31,883 nucleotides of DNA, taken from assembly GCF_000716675.1 (NCBI RefSeq), contig NZ_JNXT01000080.1, forward strand, positions 1-31,883. Reading direction: 5' to 3'. The DNA is from Streptomyces alboflavus. GTDB lineage: Bacteria; Actinomycetota; Actinomycetes; Streptomycetales; Streptomycetaceae. The notes under the pieces are model-generated. The model was not told where the DNA came from, did no database searches, and was given only the letters and a program-made list of their open reading frames with translations. Every line of letters starts with the position of its first letter. Within the stretch, counting starts at the first letter, position 1. A program made the translations under genes and the position numbers. Below, piece by piece: positions 15,479 through 23,149 of this stretch.

Positions 15479-15871
15479 GTCGCTCTCCCCCTCTGGGTGT
15501 CTGCGGTGTCTCAGCGCACGTAACGCGTGAGAGGCCGGACTTGTGCCCGACCTGAGGCGGAGATTTTGCCTCACATCAAGGTCTGTTACTCAATCGACAC
15601 CCAACCGCACCCCTGAAGAGGTGATCGGTTTGGATGGCGATCGGGACCGTACACGGTCCGAATGTCGCACTTCACGGGCGCCACCCCGAGTACTTCCCGT
15701 GATCAAGACCCCCGAAAACCCGGATTTTCCCGGCTTTCCGGCGACTTCGACGGTCACGGAGAGTAGATGGCCGAAAAATCGCTCCTGTGATCGATCACAC
15801 AGGAATCCTCGGAGATCAGGTCCCGAAAATTCCGCGTAAAGCGAACATCCTGGCGCTTGTGCGGCAGCATC
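15479..15871. other. Gene-free stretch between cutS and the DUF4193 gene
   Basis: No coding region is supported. It contains the cutS terminator (15774-15804), an imperfect palindrome around gaccgtacacggtc (15646-15659) and the inverted repeat TGAGGC-N9-GCCTCA (15553-15573). A loose promoter-like TTGAGT / CAAAAT pair (19-bp spacing, minus strand) overlaps that last repeat and may drive DUF4193. The long leader suggests regulated expression, which is inference. Confidence 0.5.
15774..15804 (-). terminator. Hairpin plus T-run terminator of cutRS
   Basis: On the minus strand TCCTGTG and CACAGGA (15798-15804 and 15783-15789) form a 7-bp stem around an 8-nt loop, followed after a few bases by TTTTT (15774-15778). 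It lies 68 nt after the cutS stop. The loop region also contains the perfect palindrome TGTGATCGATCACA (15786-15799), so a protein-binding role is an alternative. Confidence 0.65.
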
Positions 15872-17119
15872 TCAGATCGGCAGGGTGACTCGCATCACGA
15901 GCCCACCCCCCTCGCGCGGCTCCGCGATGATACGGCCCCCGTGGGCCCGCGCCACCGACCGGGCGATGGACAGGCCGAGACCGACCCCCTTGTCGCTGCC
16001 GGTGCGCTCGGTGCGCAGGCGCCGGAAGGGCTCGAAGAGGCTGTCGATCTCGTACGCGGGCACCACGGGGCCGGTGTTGGTCACCACGAGGACGGCCTGG
16101 CCGTGCTGGGCCTCCGTGGTCACCTCCACCCACCCCTCCTCCTTCACGTTGTAGCGCACGGCGTTCTGCACGAGGTTCAGCGCGATGCGCTCCAGGAGCA
16201 CGCCGTTGCCCTGCACGACCGCCGGGCCCCGCTCGCCGCGGATCTGCACGCCCTTGTCGTCGGCCTCGGACAGCGCCTGGTCGACGGCGCGGTCGGCGAC
16301 CTCCGCGAGGTCCACGGGCTTGCGCTCCACGATCTGGTTGTCGCTGCGGGCGAGCAGCAGCAGGCCCTCCACGAGCTGCTCGCTGCGCTCGTTGGTGGCG
16401 AGCAGGGTCTTGCCTAGCTGCTGCAGCTCCACGGGTGCGCCGGGGTCGGACAGGTGCACCTCAAGGAGGGTGCGGTTGATCGCCAGGGGTGTGCGCAGCT
16501 CGTGCGAGGCGTTGCCGACGAAGCGCTGCTGGGCCGTGAACGCGCGCTGGAGCCGCTCCAGCATCTCGTCGAAGGTGTCCGACAGCTCCTTCAGCTCGTC
16601 GTCCGGGCCGTCCAGCTCGATGCGGCGGGACAGGTCCGAGCCCGCCACCGCGCGCGCGGTGCGGGTGATCCGGCCGAGCGGGGACAGCACACGGCCCGCC
16701 ATCGCGTAGCCGAAGGCGAAGGCGATGACCGCGAGGCCGAGCAGAGCGAGGAGCGAGCGGCTGAGCAGGTTGTCCAGGGCGACCTGGCGCTGGTGGTCGG
16801 TGCAGGCGCTGATCGCGGCGTTGAACTCGGGGATCGTCATGCTGCCCGAGGAGGCCTGCGGGCAGTTGTCGCTGGTCACCCGGATCTCCCGGGCACTCAC
16901 GATCTTGAAGAGGGGTTCGTTGCCGGTGTTCAGGGCCTGTGCGGCGAGGAGGTAGATGATCGAGAGCAGCAAGATGCCCGCGATCAGGAACATCCCGCCG
17001 TACAGCAGCGTGAGCCGTATCCGGATGGTCGGGCGCAGCCACGGGAAGGGTGCGTCGATCTTCCTCGGGTCCCAGGTGGGCTTCGGGGGCGCCCCTGGGG
17101 GCGCGGGCGTCGCGGCCAC
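15872..17119 (-). CDS. cutS: CutS-type sensor histidine kinase
   Basis: The 415-residue kinase pairs with CutR. Order of parts: a cytoplasmic Pro-rich start, transmembrane helix 1 (about 33-62), a short extracytoplasmic sensor loop (63-118) with two cysteines (Cys86, Cys106), helix 2 (about 119-142) and HAMP (about 143-195). Then come the HisKA domain with phospho-accepting His206 in NASHELRTPL and the HATPase domain with N box NLVQNAVRYNV and GVGLGLSIAR. CutRS was named for a copper-linked phenotype in S. lividans and is also linked to antibiotic production and secretion stress (recalled). The cysteine pair would suit sensing of extracytoplasmic redox or folding state. GTG start 5 nt after cutR, so co-transcribed. 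Confidence 0.88.
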   Translation of the reverse strand: MAATPAPPGAPPKPTWDPRKIDAPFPWLRPTIRIRLTLLYGGMFLIAGILLLSIIYLLAAQALNTGNEPLFKIVSAREIRVTSDNCPQASSGSMTIPEFNAAISACTDHQRQVALDNLLSRSLLALLGLAVIAFAFGYAMAGRVLSPLGRITRTARAVAGSDLSRRIELDGPDDELKELSDTFDEMLERLQRAFTAQQRFVGNASHELRTPLAINRTLLEVHLSDPGAPVELQQLGKTLLATNERSEQLVEGLLLLARSDNQIVERKPVDLAEVADRAVDQALSEADDKGVQIRGERGPAVVQGNGVLLERIALNLVQNAVRYNVKEEGWVEVTTEAQHGQAVLVVTNTGPVVPAYEIDSLFEPFRRLRTERTGSDKGVGLGLSIARSVARAHGGRIIAEPREGGGLVMRVTLPI

Positions 17120-17124
17120 CGCGT

Positions 17125-17778
17125 TCAGATCCGGTAGCCGGAGCCCGGCACCGTCACGATGACGGCGGGCTCGCCGAGCTTGCGGCGCAGGGTCATGACG
17201 GTCACCCGGACGACGTTCGTGAACGGGTCCGTGTTCTCGTCCCAGGCCTTCTCCAGGAGCTGCTCCGCGGAGACGACGGCACCCTCGCTGCGCAGCAGCA
17301 CCTCCAGGACCGCGAACTCCTTGGGCGCCAGCTGGATCTCCCTGCCGTCGCGGAACACCTCACGGCGGTTCGGGTCGAGCTTGATGCCGGCGCGCTCCAG
17401 GACGGGCGGCAGCGGCACGCTGGTGCGCCGTCCGAGGGCGCGCACCCGGGCGGTGAGCTCGCTGAACGCGAAGGGCTTGGGGAGATAGTCGTCCGCGCCG
17501 ATCTCCAGGCCCTCGACGCGGTCGCTGACGTCGCCGGACGCGGTGAGCATCAGGACGCGCGTCGGCATGCCGAGCTCGACGATCTTGCGGCAGACGTCGT
17601 CGCCGTGGACGACGGGCAGGTCGCGGTCCAGGACGACGACGTCGTAGTCGTTCACGCCGATGCGTTCCAGGGCGGCCGCGCCGTCGTACACGACGTCGAC
17701 TGCCATGGCCTCCCGGCGCAGTCCGGTGGCCACCGCATCGGCGAGCAGCTGCTCGTCCTCGACGACGAGTACGCGCAC
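17125..17778 (-). CDS. cutR: CutR-type OmpR-family response regulator
   Basis: The 217-residue regulator has a receiver domain with acidic residues EDE (7-9), phosphoacceptor Asp51 in VVVLDRDLP and Lys102 in PKPF. A winged-helix DNA-binding domain (about 125-217) ends PGSGYRI. Length and sequence fit CutR of Streptomyces. The GTG at 17778 has an AAGGA site; an upstream ATG at 17835 would add an Arg-rich tail in front of the receiver fold and is rejected. It is the first gene of the cutRS operon. Upstream lie an 11-bp-spaced TAA direct repeat and a nested inverted repeat that may serve autoregulation. Confidence 0.9.
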   Translation of the reverse strand: MRVLVVEDEQLLADAVATGLRREAMAVDVVYDGAAALERIGVNDYDVVVLDRDLPVVHGDDVCRKIVELGMPTRVLMLTASGDVSDRVEGLEIGADDYLPKPFAFSELTARVRALGRRTSVPLPPVLERAGIKLDPNRREVFRDGREIQLAPKEFAVLEVLLRSEGAVVSAEQLLEKAWDENTDPFTNVVRVTVMTLRRKLGEPAVIVTVPGSGYRI

Positions 17779-18094
17779 GTCGCTTGTCCTTCCTCTGTGC
17801 CCCGCGCGCGGACGCGCCAGGGCAGGCCTGTACATGGAGTGAGACCTCCATCCTGCCCCTTTCGGCCATAAACCGGCTGTAAGGCGGCCTCGGGCCCCGG
17901 GAATACGGGATTTTCTGCTCCGGTTGAGGTTTCCGTCGAAGGGGGCGGGGGGAGGACGGCCTTACACCCGCGATCACGCTTCGTATGTGGCACGCCACGA
18001 CCTGCTTCACGCAGCGGGCGCCGGACGTGATCGCCCCTTCTCCACGGCACACCCCCGTGCCACCGACCCACGACCCAGCCGAGGGGGCGCAACC
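17779..18094. other. Divergent regulatory region between cutR and a small plus-strand gene
   Basis: No gene is supported. Visible elements are the nested inverted repeat ggcagg...atggag-N6-ctccat-cctgcc (17821-17857) and the direct repeat TAAACCGGCTG/TAAGGCGGCCT (17869-17890, plus strand, 11-bp period). A GAGGGGG ribosome-binding site lies directly before the 57-residue ORF. Promoters for both directions must lie here, but I could not assign -10/-35 boxes. Confidence 0.5.
17821..17890 (-). promoter_or_regulatory. Candidate cutR control region: nested inverted repeat and 11-bp direct repeat
   Basis: ATGGAG-N6-CTCCAT (17834-17851) is nested inside ggcagg/cctgcc (17821-17826, 17852-17857), so a transcript here can fold into a two-step hairpin 45-80 nt before the cutR start. 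Further upstream TAA occurs twice in a similar context with 11-bp spacing, the one-turn spacing used by OmpR-type regulators. Autoregulation by CutR is inference. Confidence 0.35.
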
Positions 18095-18268
18095 ATGGAC
18101 GCATTCACCGCAGGTCTCCTGCAGCGCATAAAGACCACGGAGTCCGACCTCACGCGGGCCCGCGAGACAGGCGACGACTTCCTGGCCGAGGTGGAACTGG
18201 CCGAGCTGGAGGATCTGCACCGCCTGGCAGCCGAGCACGGCGTGGAGGTCGCCGCCCCGACCCACTGA
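18095..18268 (+). CDS. Small hypothetical helical protein (57 residues)
   Basis: The ORF encodes MDAFTAGLLQRIKTTESDL followed by a Glu/Leu/Ala-rich helix and ends VAAPTH. Predicted character is soluble, acidic and almost entirely alpha-helical, with heptad-like leucines, so a short coiled coil is possible. A GAGGGGG site 7-8 nt before the ATG supports this start. It is divergent from cutR and convergent with the inositol-monophosphatase gene, with a hairpin terminator after it. I do not recognise a named family or function; conservation beside cutRS in Streptomyces is a recollection. Confidence 0.72.
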   Translation: MDAFTAGLLQRIKTTESDLTRARETGDDFLAEVELAELEDLHRLAAEHGVEVAAPTH

Positions 18269-18320
18269 CCGACACACGGACCGGGATGTCTCCAGCGTCC
18301 GGTCCGGGCCGCACGCGACA

Positions 18321-18354
18321 GGGCCCCGACACCTTCCAGGAGGTGTCGGGGCCC
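18321..18354. terminator. Bidirectional hairpin terminator between convergent genes
   Basis: The arms gggccccgacacct and aggtgtcggggccc form a perfect 14-bp stem around a 6-nt loop. It lies 52 nt after the 57-residue ORF and about 95 nt after the inositol-monophosphatase stop on the other strand, so it can serve both. There is no long T-run. Confidence 0.8.
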
Positions 18355-18449
18355 AGTCGTGCGTCCGGTCGCCGAGCTCCGGGCACGGGGCTCCGGGGCC
18401 GGGCGCCCCGGCTCACCCACCTCACCGATACCGGCCCGACCGGACCGGG

Positions 18450-19265
18450 TCAGTCGTGCCAGGCGCCGAGGTCGTCGAGGAGGGCCTGGAGGGGCTCGAA
18501 GAGGCCGGGCGGACCCGCCACCGTCAGCTCGCCCGAGAGGGGCTCTCCGGGGCGGCCGCCGGTCAGGGCGCCCGCCTCCCGGGCGATGAGGTCACCGGCC
18601 GCGAAGTCCCAGGGGTTCAGGCCCCGTTCGTAGTACGCGTCCAGGCGGCCCGCCGCCACGTCGCACAGGTCGATGGCCGCCGAACCGGCCCGCCGGATGT
18701 CCCGCACGCGCGGCAGCAGGTGCCGGGCCACCTCGGCCTGGTGGGCGCGCCGCTCGGCGACGTACCCGAAGCCCGTGCCGATGAGGGCCTGCTCGAACGG
18801 GGGCGCCGGGCGGACCCGGGCGGTCCTGTCGCCGACGTACGCGCCCTGCCCGAGGACCGCGCGGAACGTCTCGCCGCGCACGGGCGCGTGGACGACGCCG
18901 ACCAGGGTCTCGCCGTCCTTGCGGGCGGCGATCGACACCGCCCAGTCCGGGCGGCCGTACAGGTAGTTCACGGTGCCGTCGATGGGGTCGACGACCCACT
19001 GGACGCCGCTGGTGCCCGCGGAGCTCGCGCCCTCCTCGCCGAGCACGCCGTCGTCGGGCCTGCGCTCGGCGAAGAAGTCCGTGATCAGCTTCTCGGAGGC
19101 GATGTCCATCTCGGTGACGACGTCGACGGCGCTGCTCTTGGTAGCGGCGACGCCGAGGTCGGCCGGACGGCCGTCGCGCAGCAGGTCGCCGGCGCGGGTC
19201 GCGGCTTCCAGGGCGACGGCGAGCAGTTCGGCCTTGAGCCGGTCATCGGGGGCGGGGGCGGTCAC
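18450..19265 (-). CDS. Inositol monophosphatase family protein
   Basis: The 271-residue protein carries the lithium-sensitive phosphatase signature: GEEG (76-79), DPIDGT (93-98) and WDFAAG (219-224), which supply the metal-binding Glu and Asp residues. It is expected to hydrolyse phosphate monoesters such as inositol-1-phosphate or related sugar phosphates in the cytoplasm; the precise substrate cannot be told. The GTG start has a GAGGAG site 4 nt upstream. It lies 21 nt after the ferrochelatase gene on the same strand, so the two probably form a small operon, ended by the hairpin at 18321-18354. Confidence 0.92.
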   Translation of the reverse strand: MTAPAPDDRLKAELLAVALEAATRAGDLLRDGRPADLGVAATKSSAVDVVTEMDIASEKLITDFFAERRPDDGVLGEEGASSAGTSGVQWVVDPIDGTVNYLYGRPDWAVSIAARKDGETLVGVVHAPVRGETFRAVLGQGAYVGDRTARVRPAPPFEQALIGTGFGYVAERRAHQAEVARHLLPRVRDIRRAGSAAIDLCDVAAGRLDAYYERGLNPWDFAAGDLIAREAGALTGGRPGEPLSGELTVAGPPGLFEPLQALLDDLGAWHD

Positions 19266-19286
19266 GGTGCTCCTCGGTGCGGCGTA

Positions 19287-20414
19287 CTAGGCGAACGGGC
19301 TGTCGGCGCCCGCGGCGGCGGGCTTGGGGGCGCGGGCCGGGCAGCAGCCCACGGGGCACAGGTCGTGGCTCGCGCCGAGGGCGCCCAGGGCGCAGGGCGT
19401 CACCGGGCGCCCGCTCTCGGTGGCGGCGCGCTCCAGGACCAGCTCGCGGACGGCGGCGGTGAACCGCGGGTCGGCGCCGACGGTGGCCGAGCGGCGCACC
19501 GGCAGGCCGAGCTCCGCGGCCTTCGCCGTGGCCTCGGTGTCGAGGTCGTACAGGACCTCCATGTGGTCCGACACGAAGCCGATCGGGACCATGACCACGG
19601 CCGGGGCACCGGCCTCGTGCCGCTCCTCCAGGTGGTCGCAGATGTCGGGCTCGAGCCAGGGGATGTGGGGGGCGCCGCTGCGCGACTGGTAGACGAGCTG
19701 CCAGGGGCGGTCGACGCCGGTCTCCGCGCGGACCGCGTCGGCGATCAGGGCCGCCACGTCCAGGTGCTGGCGCACGTACGCGCCGCCGTCGCCGTGGGTC
19801 TCGGCGGGGCCGGAGGTGTCGGCCGCGGCGGTGGGGATGGAGTGCGTCGTGAAGGCCAGGTGCGCGCCGTCACGCACGTCCTCGGGGAGGTCGGCCAGGG
19901 ACCTCAGGACGCCGTCGATCATGGGGCGCACGAAGCCGGGGTGGTTGAAGTAGTGCCGGAGCTTGTCCACGCGGGGCACGGCGAGGCCCTCGTCCCTGAG
20001 GGTGGCCAGGGCGGCCGCGAGGTCTTCGCGGTACTGCCTGCAGCCCGAGTACGACGCGTACGCGCTGGTGGCGAGGACCAGGACGCGGCGGCGGCCGTCC
20101 TGGACCAACTCGCGCAGGGTGTCCGTCAGATACGGCGCCCAGTTGCGATTGCCCCAGTACACCGGCAGGTCGAGGCCGTGGTCCGCGAAGTCCTTGCGCA
20201 GGGCGTCGAGGAGGGTGCGGTTCTGATCGTTGATGGGGCTCACGCCGCCGAACAGGAAGTAGTGCTGCCCCACCTCCTTCAGGCGCTCCTTGGGGATGCC
20301 GCGGCCACGCGTCACGTTCTCCAGGAACGGGACGACGTCGTCCGGCCCCTCGGGGCCGCCGAACGAGAGCAGCAGCAAGGCGTCATAGGGAGTGGGATCC
20401 AGCGCTTCGGACAT
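19287..20414 (-). CDS. hemH: Ferrochelatase (coproporphyrin ferrochelatase of actinobacteria)
   Basis: The enzyme inserts ferrous iron into a porphyrin late in haem synthesis. In actinobacteria the natural substrate is coproporphyrin III, and the gene is also called cpfC (established knowledge). The 375-residue protein has the family N-terminus [19 protein letters not shown], the [12 protein letters not shown] segment, active-site His191 in FTTHSIPT and [10 protein letters not shown]. Cys125 (SGCRQY) and a C-terminal group of cysteines (341, 353, 357, 358) are candidates for the [2Fe-2S] cluster found in actinobacterial ferrochelatases. The ATG at 20414 has an AGGA site; the longer upstream reading crosses the divergent promoter. 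Confidence 0.95.
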   Translation of the reverse strand: MSEALDPTPYDALLLLSFGGPEGPDDVVPFLENVTRGRGIPKERLKEVGQHYFLFGGVSPINDQNRTLLDALRKDFADHGLDLPVYWGNRNWAPYLTDTLRELVQDGRRRVLVLATSAYASYSGCRQYREDLAAALATLRDEGLAVPRVDKLRHYFNHPGFVRPMIDGVLRSLADLPEDVRDGAHLAFTTHSIPTAAADTSGPAETHGDGGAYVRQHLDVAALIADAVRAETGVDRPWQLVYQSRSGAPHIPWLEPDICDHLEERHEAGAPAVVMVPIGFVSDHMEVLYDLDTEATAKAAELGLPVRRSATVGADPRFTAAVRELVLERAATESGRPVTPCALGALGASHDLCPVGCCPARAPKPAAAGADSPFA

Positions 20415-20577
20415 GTATTTGATCCTGCCACTCGCCACTGACAGCGGTGAAACCGCCACCCGGCGGCCCGGAAAACACGGTGCGCCCACGCCCCGGCGGC
20501 CGTAAGCTGTATCGGCCATCTTCACGCCTTACCGGAGTCCGCTGTTCGAGCGCTCCGCCGCCCCCGCGGAGTCCCAC

Positions 20578-21852
20578 GTGCCGAGCCCCTACCGCGCCAT
20601 ATTCGCCGCCCCCGGCTCGAAGGGGTTCTCCGTCGCGGGCTTCCTCGGTCGGATGCCGCTGTCGATGATGGGCATCGGCATCGTGACGATGATCTCCCAG
20701 CTCACCGGGCGGTACGGCCTCGCGGGCGCGCTGTCGGCCACCGTCGCGCTGTCCGCCGCGGCGATCGGCCCGCAGATCTCCCGGCTCGTGGACCGGCACG
20801 GCCAGCGGCGGGTGCTCCGGCCTGCGACCCTGGTGTCGTTGGTCGCGGTGTCGGGGCTGCTGCTCGCCGCGAAGTTCGAGACGCCGGACTGGACGCTGTT
20901 CGTCTGCGCCGCGTTCGTCGGCTGCGTGCCGAGCGTGGGGTCGATGGTCCGCTCCCGCTGGGCGGCGCTGTACCGCGACACCCCGCAGCTGCACACGGCG
21001 TACTCCTTCGAGTCCGTCGTGGACGAGGTCTGCTTCATCTTCGGGCCGATCATCTCGATCGGCCTGTCCACGGCCTGGTTCCCCGAGGCCGGTCCGCTGC
21101 TCGCGGGCGCCTTCCTCGCCGTCGGCGTCTTCTGGCTCACGGCGCAGCGGGCGACCGAGCCGGTGCCGCATCCGCGCGAACACCACACCGGGGGCTCGGC
21201 GTTGCGCTCCGGAGGGCTGCAGGTCCTGGTCGCCACGTTCGTCGCGACCGGCGCGATCTTCGGCGCGGTCGACGTGGTCACGGTGGCGTTCGCCGAGGAC
21301 GAGGGCCACAAGGGCGCCGCGAGTCTGGTGCTCGCCGTCTACGCGCTCGGCTCGTGCCTGGCGGGCGTCGGCTTCGGTCTACTGCACTTCAAGGGGGCTC
21401 CCGCACGCCGGTGGCTGCTGGGTGTCTGCGCGATGGCCGTGAGTATGATCCCGCTTCAACTGGTCGGGAATCTTCCGTTTCTGGCCGCGGCGCTCTTCGT
21501 CGCGGGCCTGTCCATCGCGCCGACGATGATCACGACAATGGCCCTCGTCGAACAGCACGTACCACGCGCGAAGCTGACCGAGGGCATGACCTGGGTCAGC
21601 ACGGGACTCGCCGTCGGTGTGGCGCTCGGCTCCGCCATGGCCGGCTGGGTGATCGACGCAGCGGGCTCGCGCGCGGGGTACGCGGTCCCGGGGGTGTCCG
21701 GGGCGGTCGCGGTGGTGGTGGGATTCCTGGGGTATCGCCGGCTGCAACGGCCGGTTCCGCGACGGGGAGGGACCCATGAGCACGGGAACGGGCAGGGGCA
21801 CGGGAGCGGGAACGGCAGCGATCGGCTCACGAAGGCCGACGACGTGGCGTAA
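20578..21852 (+). CDS. MFS transporter
   Basis: The 424-residue protein has about 12 hydrophobic helices in two halves, with an MFS-like loop after helix 2 (SRLVDRHGQRRVLRP, a version of the GxxxDRxGRR motif). The substrate is unknown. It starts GTG at 20578. The C-terminus is a 30-residue polar tail (GGTHEHGNGQGHGSGNGS...) encoded by DNA that also encodes the start of the next gene. It is divergent from ferrochelatase across 163 nt; a role in iron or haem traffic would be speculation. The downstream oxidase starts inside this gene, so the two are co-transcribed. Confidence 0.92.
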   Translation: MPSPYRAIFAAPGSKGFSVAGFLGRMPLSMMGIGIVTMISQLTGRYGLAGALSATVALSAAAIGPQISRLVDRHGQRRVLRPATLVSLVAVSGLLLAAKFETPDWTLFVCAAFVGCVPSVGSMVRSRWAALYRDTPQLHTAYSFESVVDEVCFIFGPIISIGLSTAWFPEAGPLLAGAFLAVGVFWLTAQRATEPVPHPREHHTGGSALRSGGLQVLVATFVATGAIFGAVDVVTVAFAEDEGHKGAASLVLAVYALGSCLAGVGFGLLHFKGAPARRWLLGVCAMAVSMIPLQLVGNLPFLAAALFVAGLSIAPTMITTMALVEQHVPRAKLTEGMTWVSTGLAVGVALGSAMAGWVIDAAGSRAGYAVPGVSGAVAVVVGFLGYRRLQRPVPRRGGTHEHGNGQGHGSGNGSDRLTKADDVA

Positions 21853-23131
21853 CTGGGCGGGCACGGTCGCCTCGCGGCCCGCGCGCGAGGCGACGCCCGC
21901 CTCGGTCGACGAGCTCGTCGCCGCGATCCGCGGGGCCCGCGAGGACGGCCTGAAGGTCAAGCCCGTCGGCACCGGCCACTCCTTCACGGCCGCCGCCGCG
22001 ACCGACGGCCTCCTGGTGCGGCCCGACCTCCTCACCGGCATCAGGAACATCGACCGCGCGGCCGGAACCGTCACCGTGGAGGCGGGCACGCCCCTCAAGC
22101 GCCTGAACACCGCGCTCGCCCGCGAGGGCCTGTCGCTGACGAACATGGGCGACATCATGGAGCAGACGGTGTCCGGCGCCGTCAGCACCGGGACGCACGG
22201 CACCGGCCGCGACTCGGCCTCGATCGCCGCCCAGATCACCGCGCTCGAGCTGGTGACCGCCGACGGCCGCGTCCTGACCTGCTCCAAGGACGAGCACCCC
22301 GACGTCTTCGCCGCGGCCCGCGTCGGACTCGGCGCGCTCGGCGTCATCAGCGCGATCACGTTCTCCGTAGAGCCCATCTTCTTCCTCCAGGCCCGCGAGG
22401 AACCGATGACCTTCAACCAGGTCACCGCCGAGTTCGACCAGCTGGCCACCGAGAACGAGCACTTCGAGTTCTACTGGTTCCCCCACACGGGCAACTGCAA
22501 CACCAAACGCAACAACCGCAGCGTCGGCCCGGCCGCTCCCCCGAACGCGATCAGCGCCTTCGTAGAGGACGAACTCCTCTCCAACGGCCTCTTCCAGGTC
22601 GCCAATTCGCTCGGCAGGGCCCTGCCCGCCACCATCCCCACCATCGCGAAGCTCAGCAGCAAGGCCCTGTCGGCCCGGACCTACACCGACATCCCGTACA
22701 AGGTCTTCACCAGCCCGCGCCGGGTGCGCTTCGTCGAGATGGAGTACGCCGTCCCGCGCGCGGCCCTGGTCGAGACCCTGCGCGAGCTGAAGTCGATGAT
22801 CGAGCGGTCACCGCTGCGCGTCAGCTTCCCCGTGGAGGTGCGCACCGCCCCCGCCGACGACATCACGCTCTCGACGGCCTCGGGCCGCGACAGCGCGTAC
22901 ATCGCCGTCCACCTCTACAAGGGCACGCCCATGCGCCGGTACTTCAGCGCCGCGGAGGAGATCTTCACCGCCCACGAGGGGCGGCCCCACTGGGGCAAGC
23001 TCCACACCCGCGACGCCGCGTACCTGGCCAAGGCCTATCCGCGCTTCGGCGAGTTCACCGCCCTGCGCGACCGGCTCGACCCGGACCGCCTGTTCGCCAA
23101 CCCCTATCTGCGGCGGGTCCTCGGCGACTGA
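21776..23131 (+). CDS. FAD-binding sugar-lactone/alditol oxidase (D-arabinono-1,4-lactone oxidase family)
   Basis: The 451-residue flavoprotein belongs to the VAO family. The N-terminal FAD domain contains VGTGHSF, whose His68 is the expected covalent FAD attachment site, and TVSGAVSTGTHGTGRD. The C-terminal lactone-oxidase-type domain ends with HWGKLH, YPRFGEF and DPDRLFANPYLRRVLG. It would oxidise a sugar lactone or polyol using oxygen; the exact substrate is not predictable. The ATG at 21776 has a strong GGGAGGGA site and is the only ATG/GTG/TTG in frame before the conserved domain, so the 77-nt overlap with the MFS gene appears obligatory. Its first 23 residues are low-complexity Thr/Gly. 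Confidence 0.9.
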   Translation: MSTGTGRGTGAGTAAIGSRRPTTWRNWAGTVASRPAREATPASVDELVAAIRGAREDGLKVKPVGTGHSFTAAAATDGLLVRPDLLTGIRNIDRAAGTVTVEAGTPLKRLNTALAREGLSLTNMGDIMEQTVSGAVSTGTHGTGRDSASIAAQITALELVTADGRVLTCSKDEHPDVFAAARVGLGALGVISAITFSVEPIFFLQAREEPMTFNQVTAEFDQLATENEHFEFYWFPHTGNCNTKRNNRSVGPAAPPNAISAFVEDELLSNGLFQVANSLGRALPATIPTIAKLSSKALSARTYTDIPYKVFTSPRRVRFVEMEYAVPRAALVETLRELKSMIERSPLRVSFPVEVRTAPADDITLSTASGRDSAYIAVHLYKGTPMRRYFSAAEEIFTAHEGRPHWGKLHTRDAAYLAKAYPRFGEFTALRDRLDPDRLFANPYLRRVLGD

Positions 23132-23149
23132 CGCGGCCCACCCCGCGGG

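Noticed and set aside
17779..17835. CutR start at ATG 17835
   Set aside because: It adds an Arg-rich tail ahead of the receiver domain, and the ATG lies inside the nested inverted repeat. GTG 17778 with AAGGA gives the usual CutR length.
18456..20441. A 661-residue plus-strand open frame across the inositol-monophosphatase and ferrochelatase genes
   Set aside because: It is the antisense shadow of two genes with complete family motifs; it has no recognisable domain.
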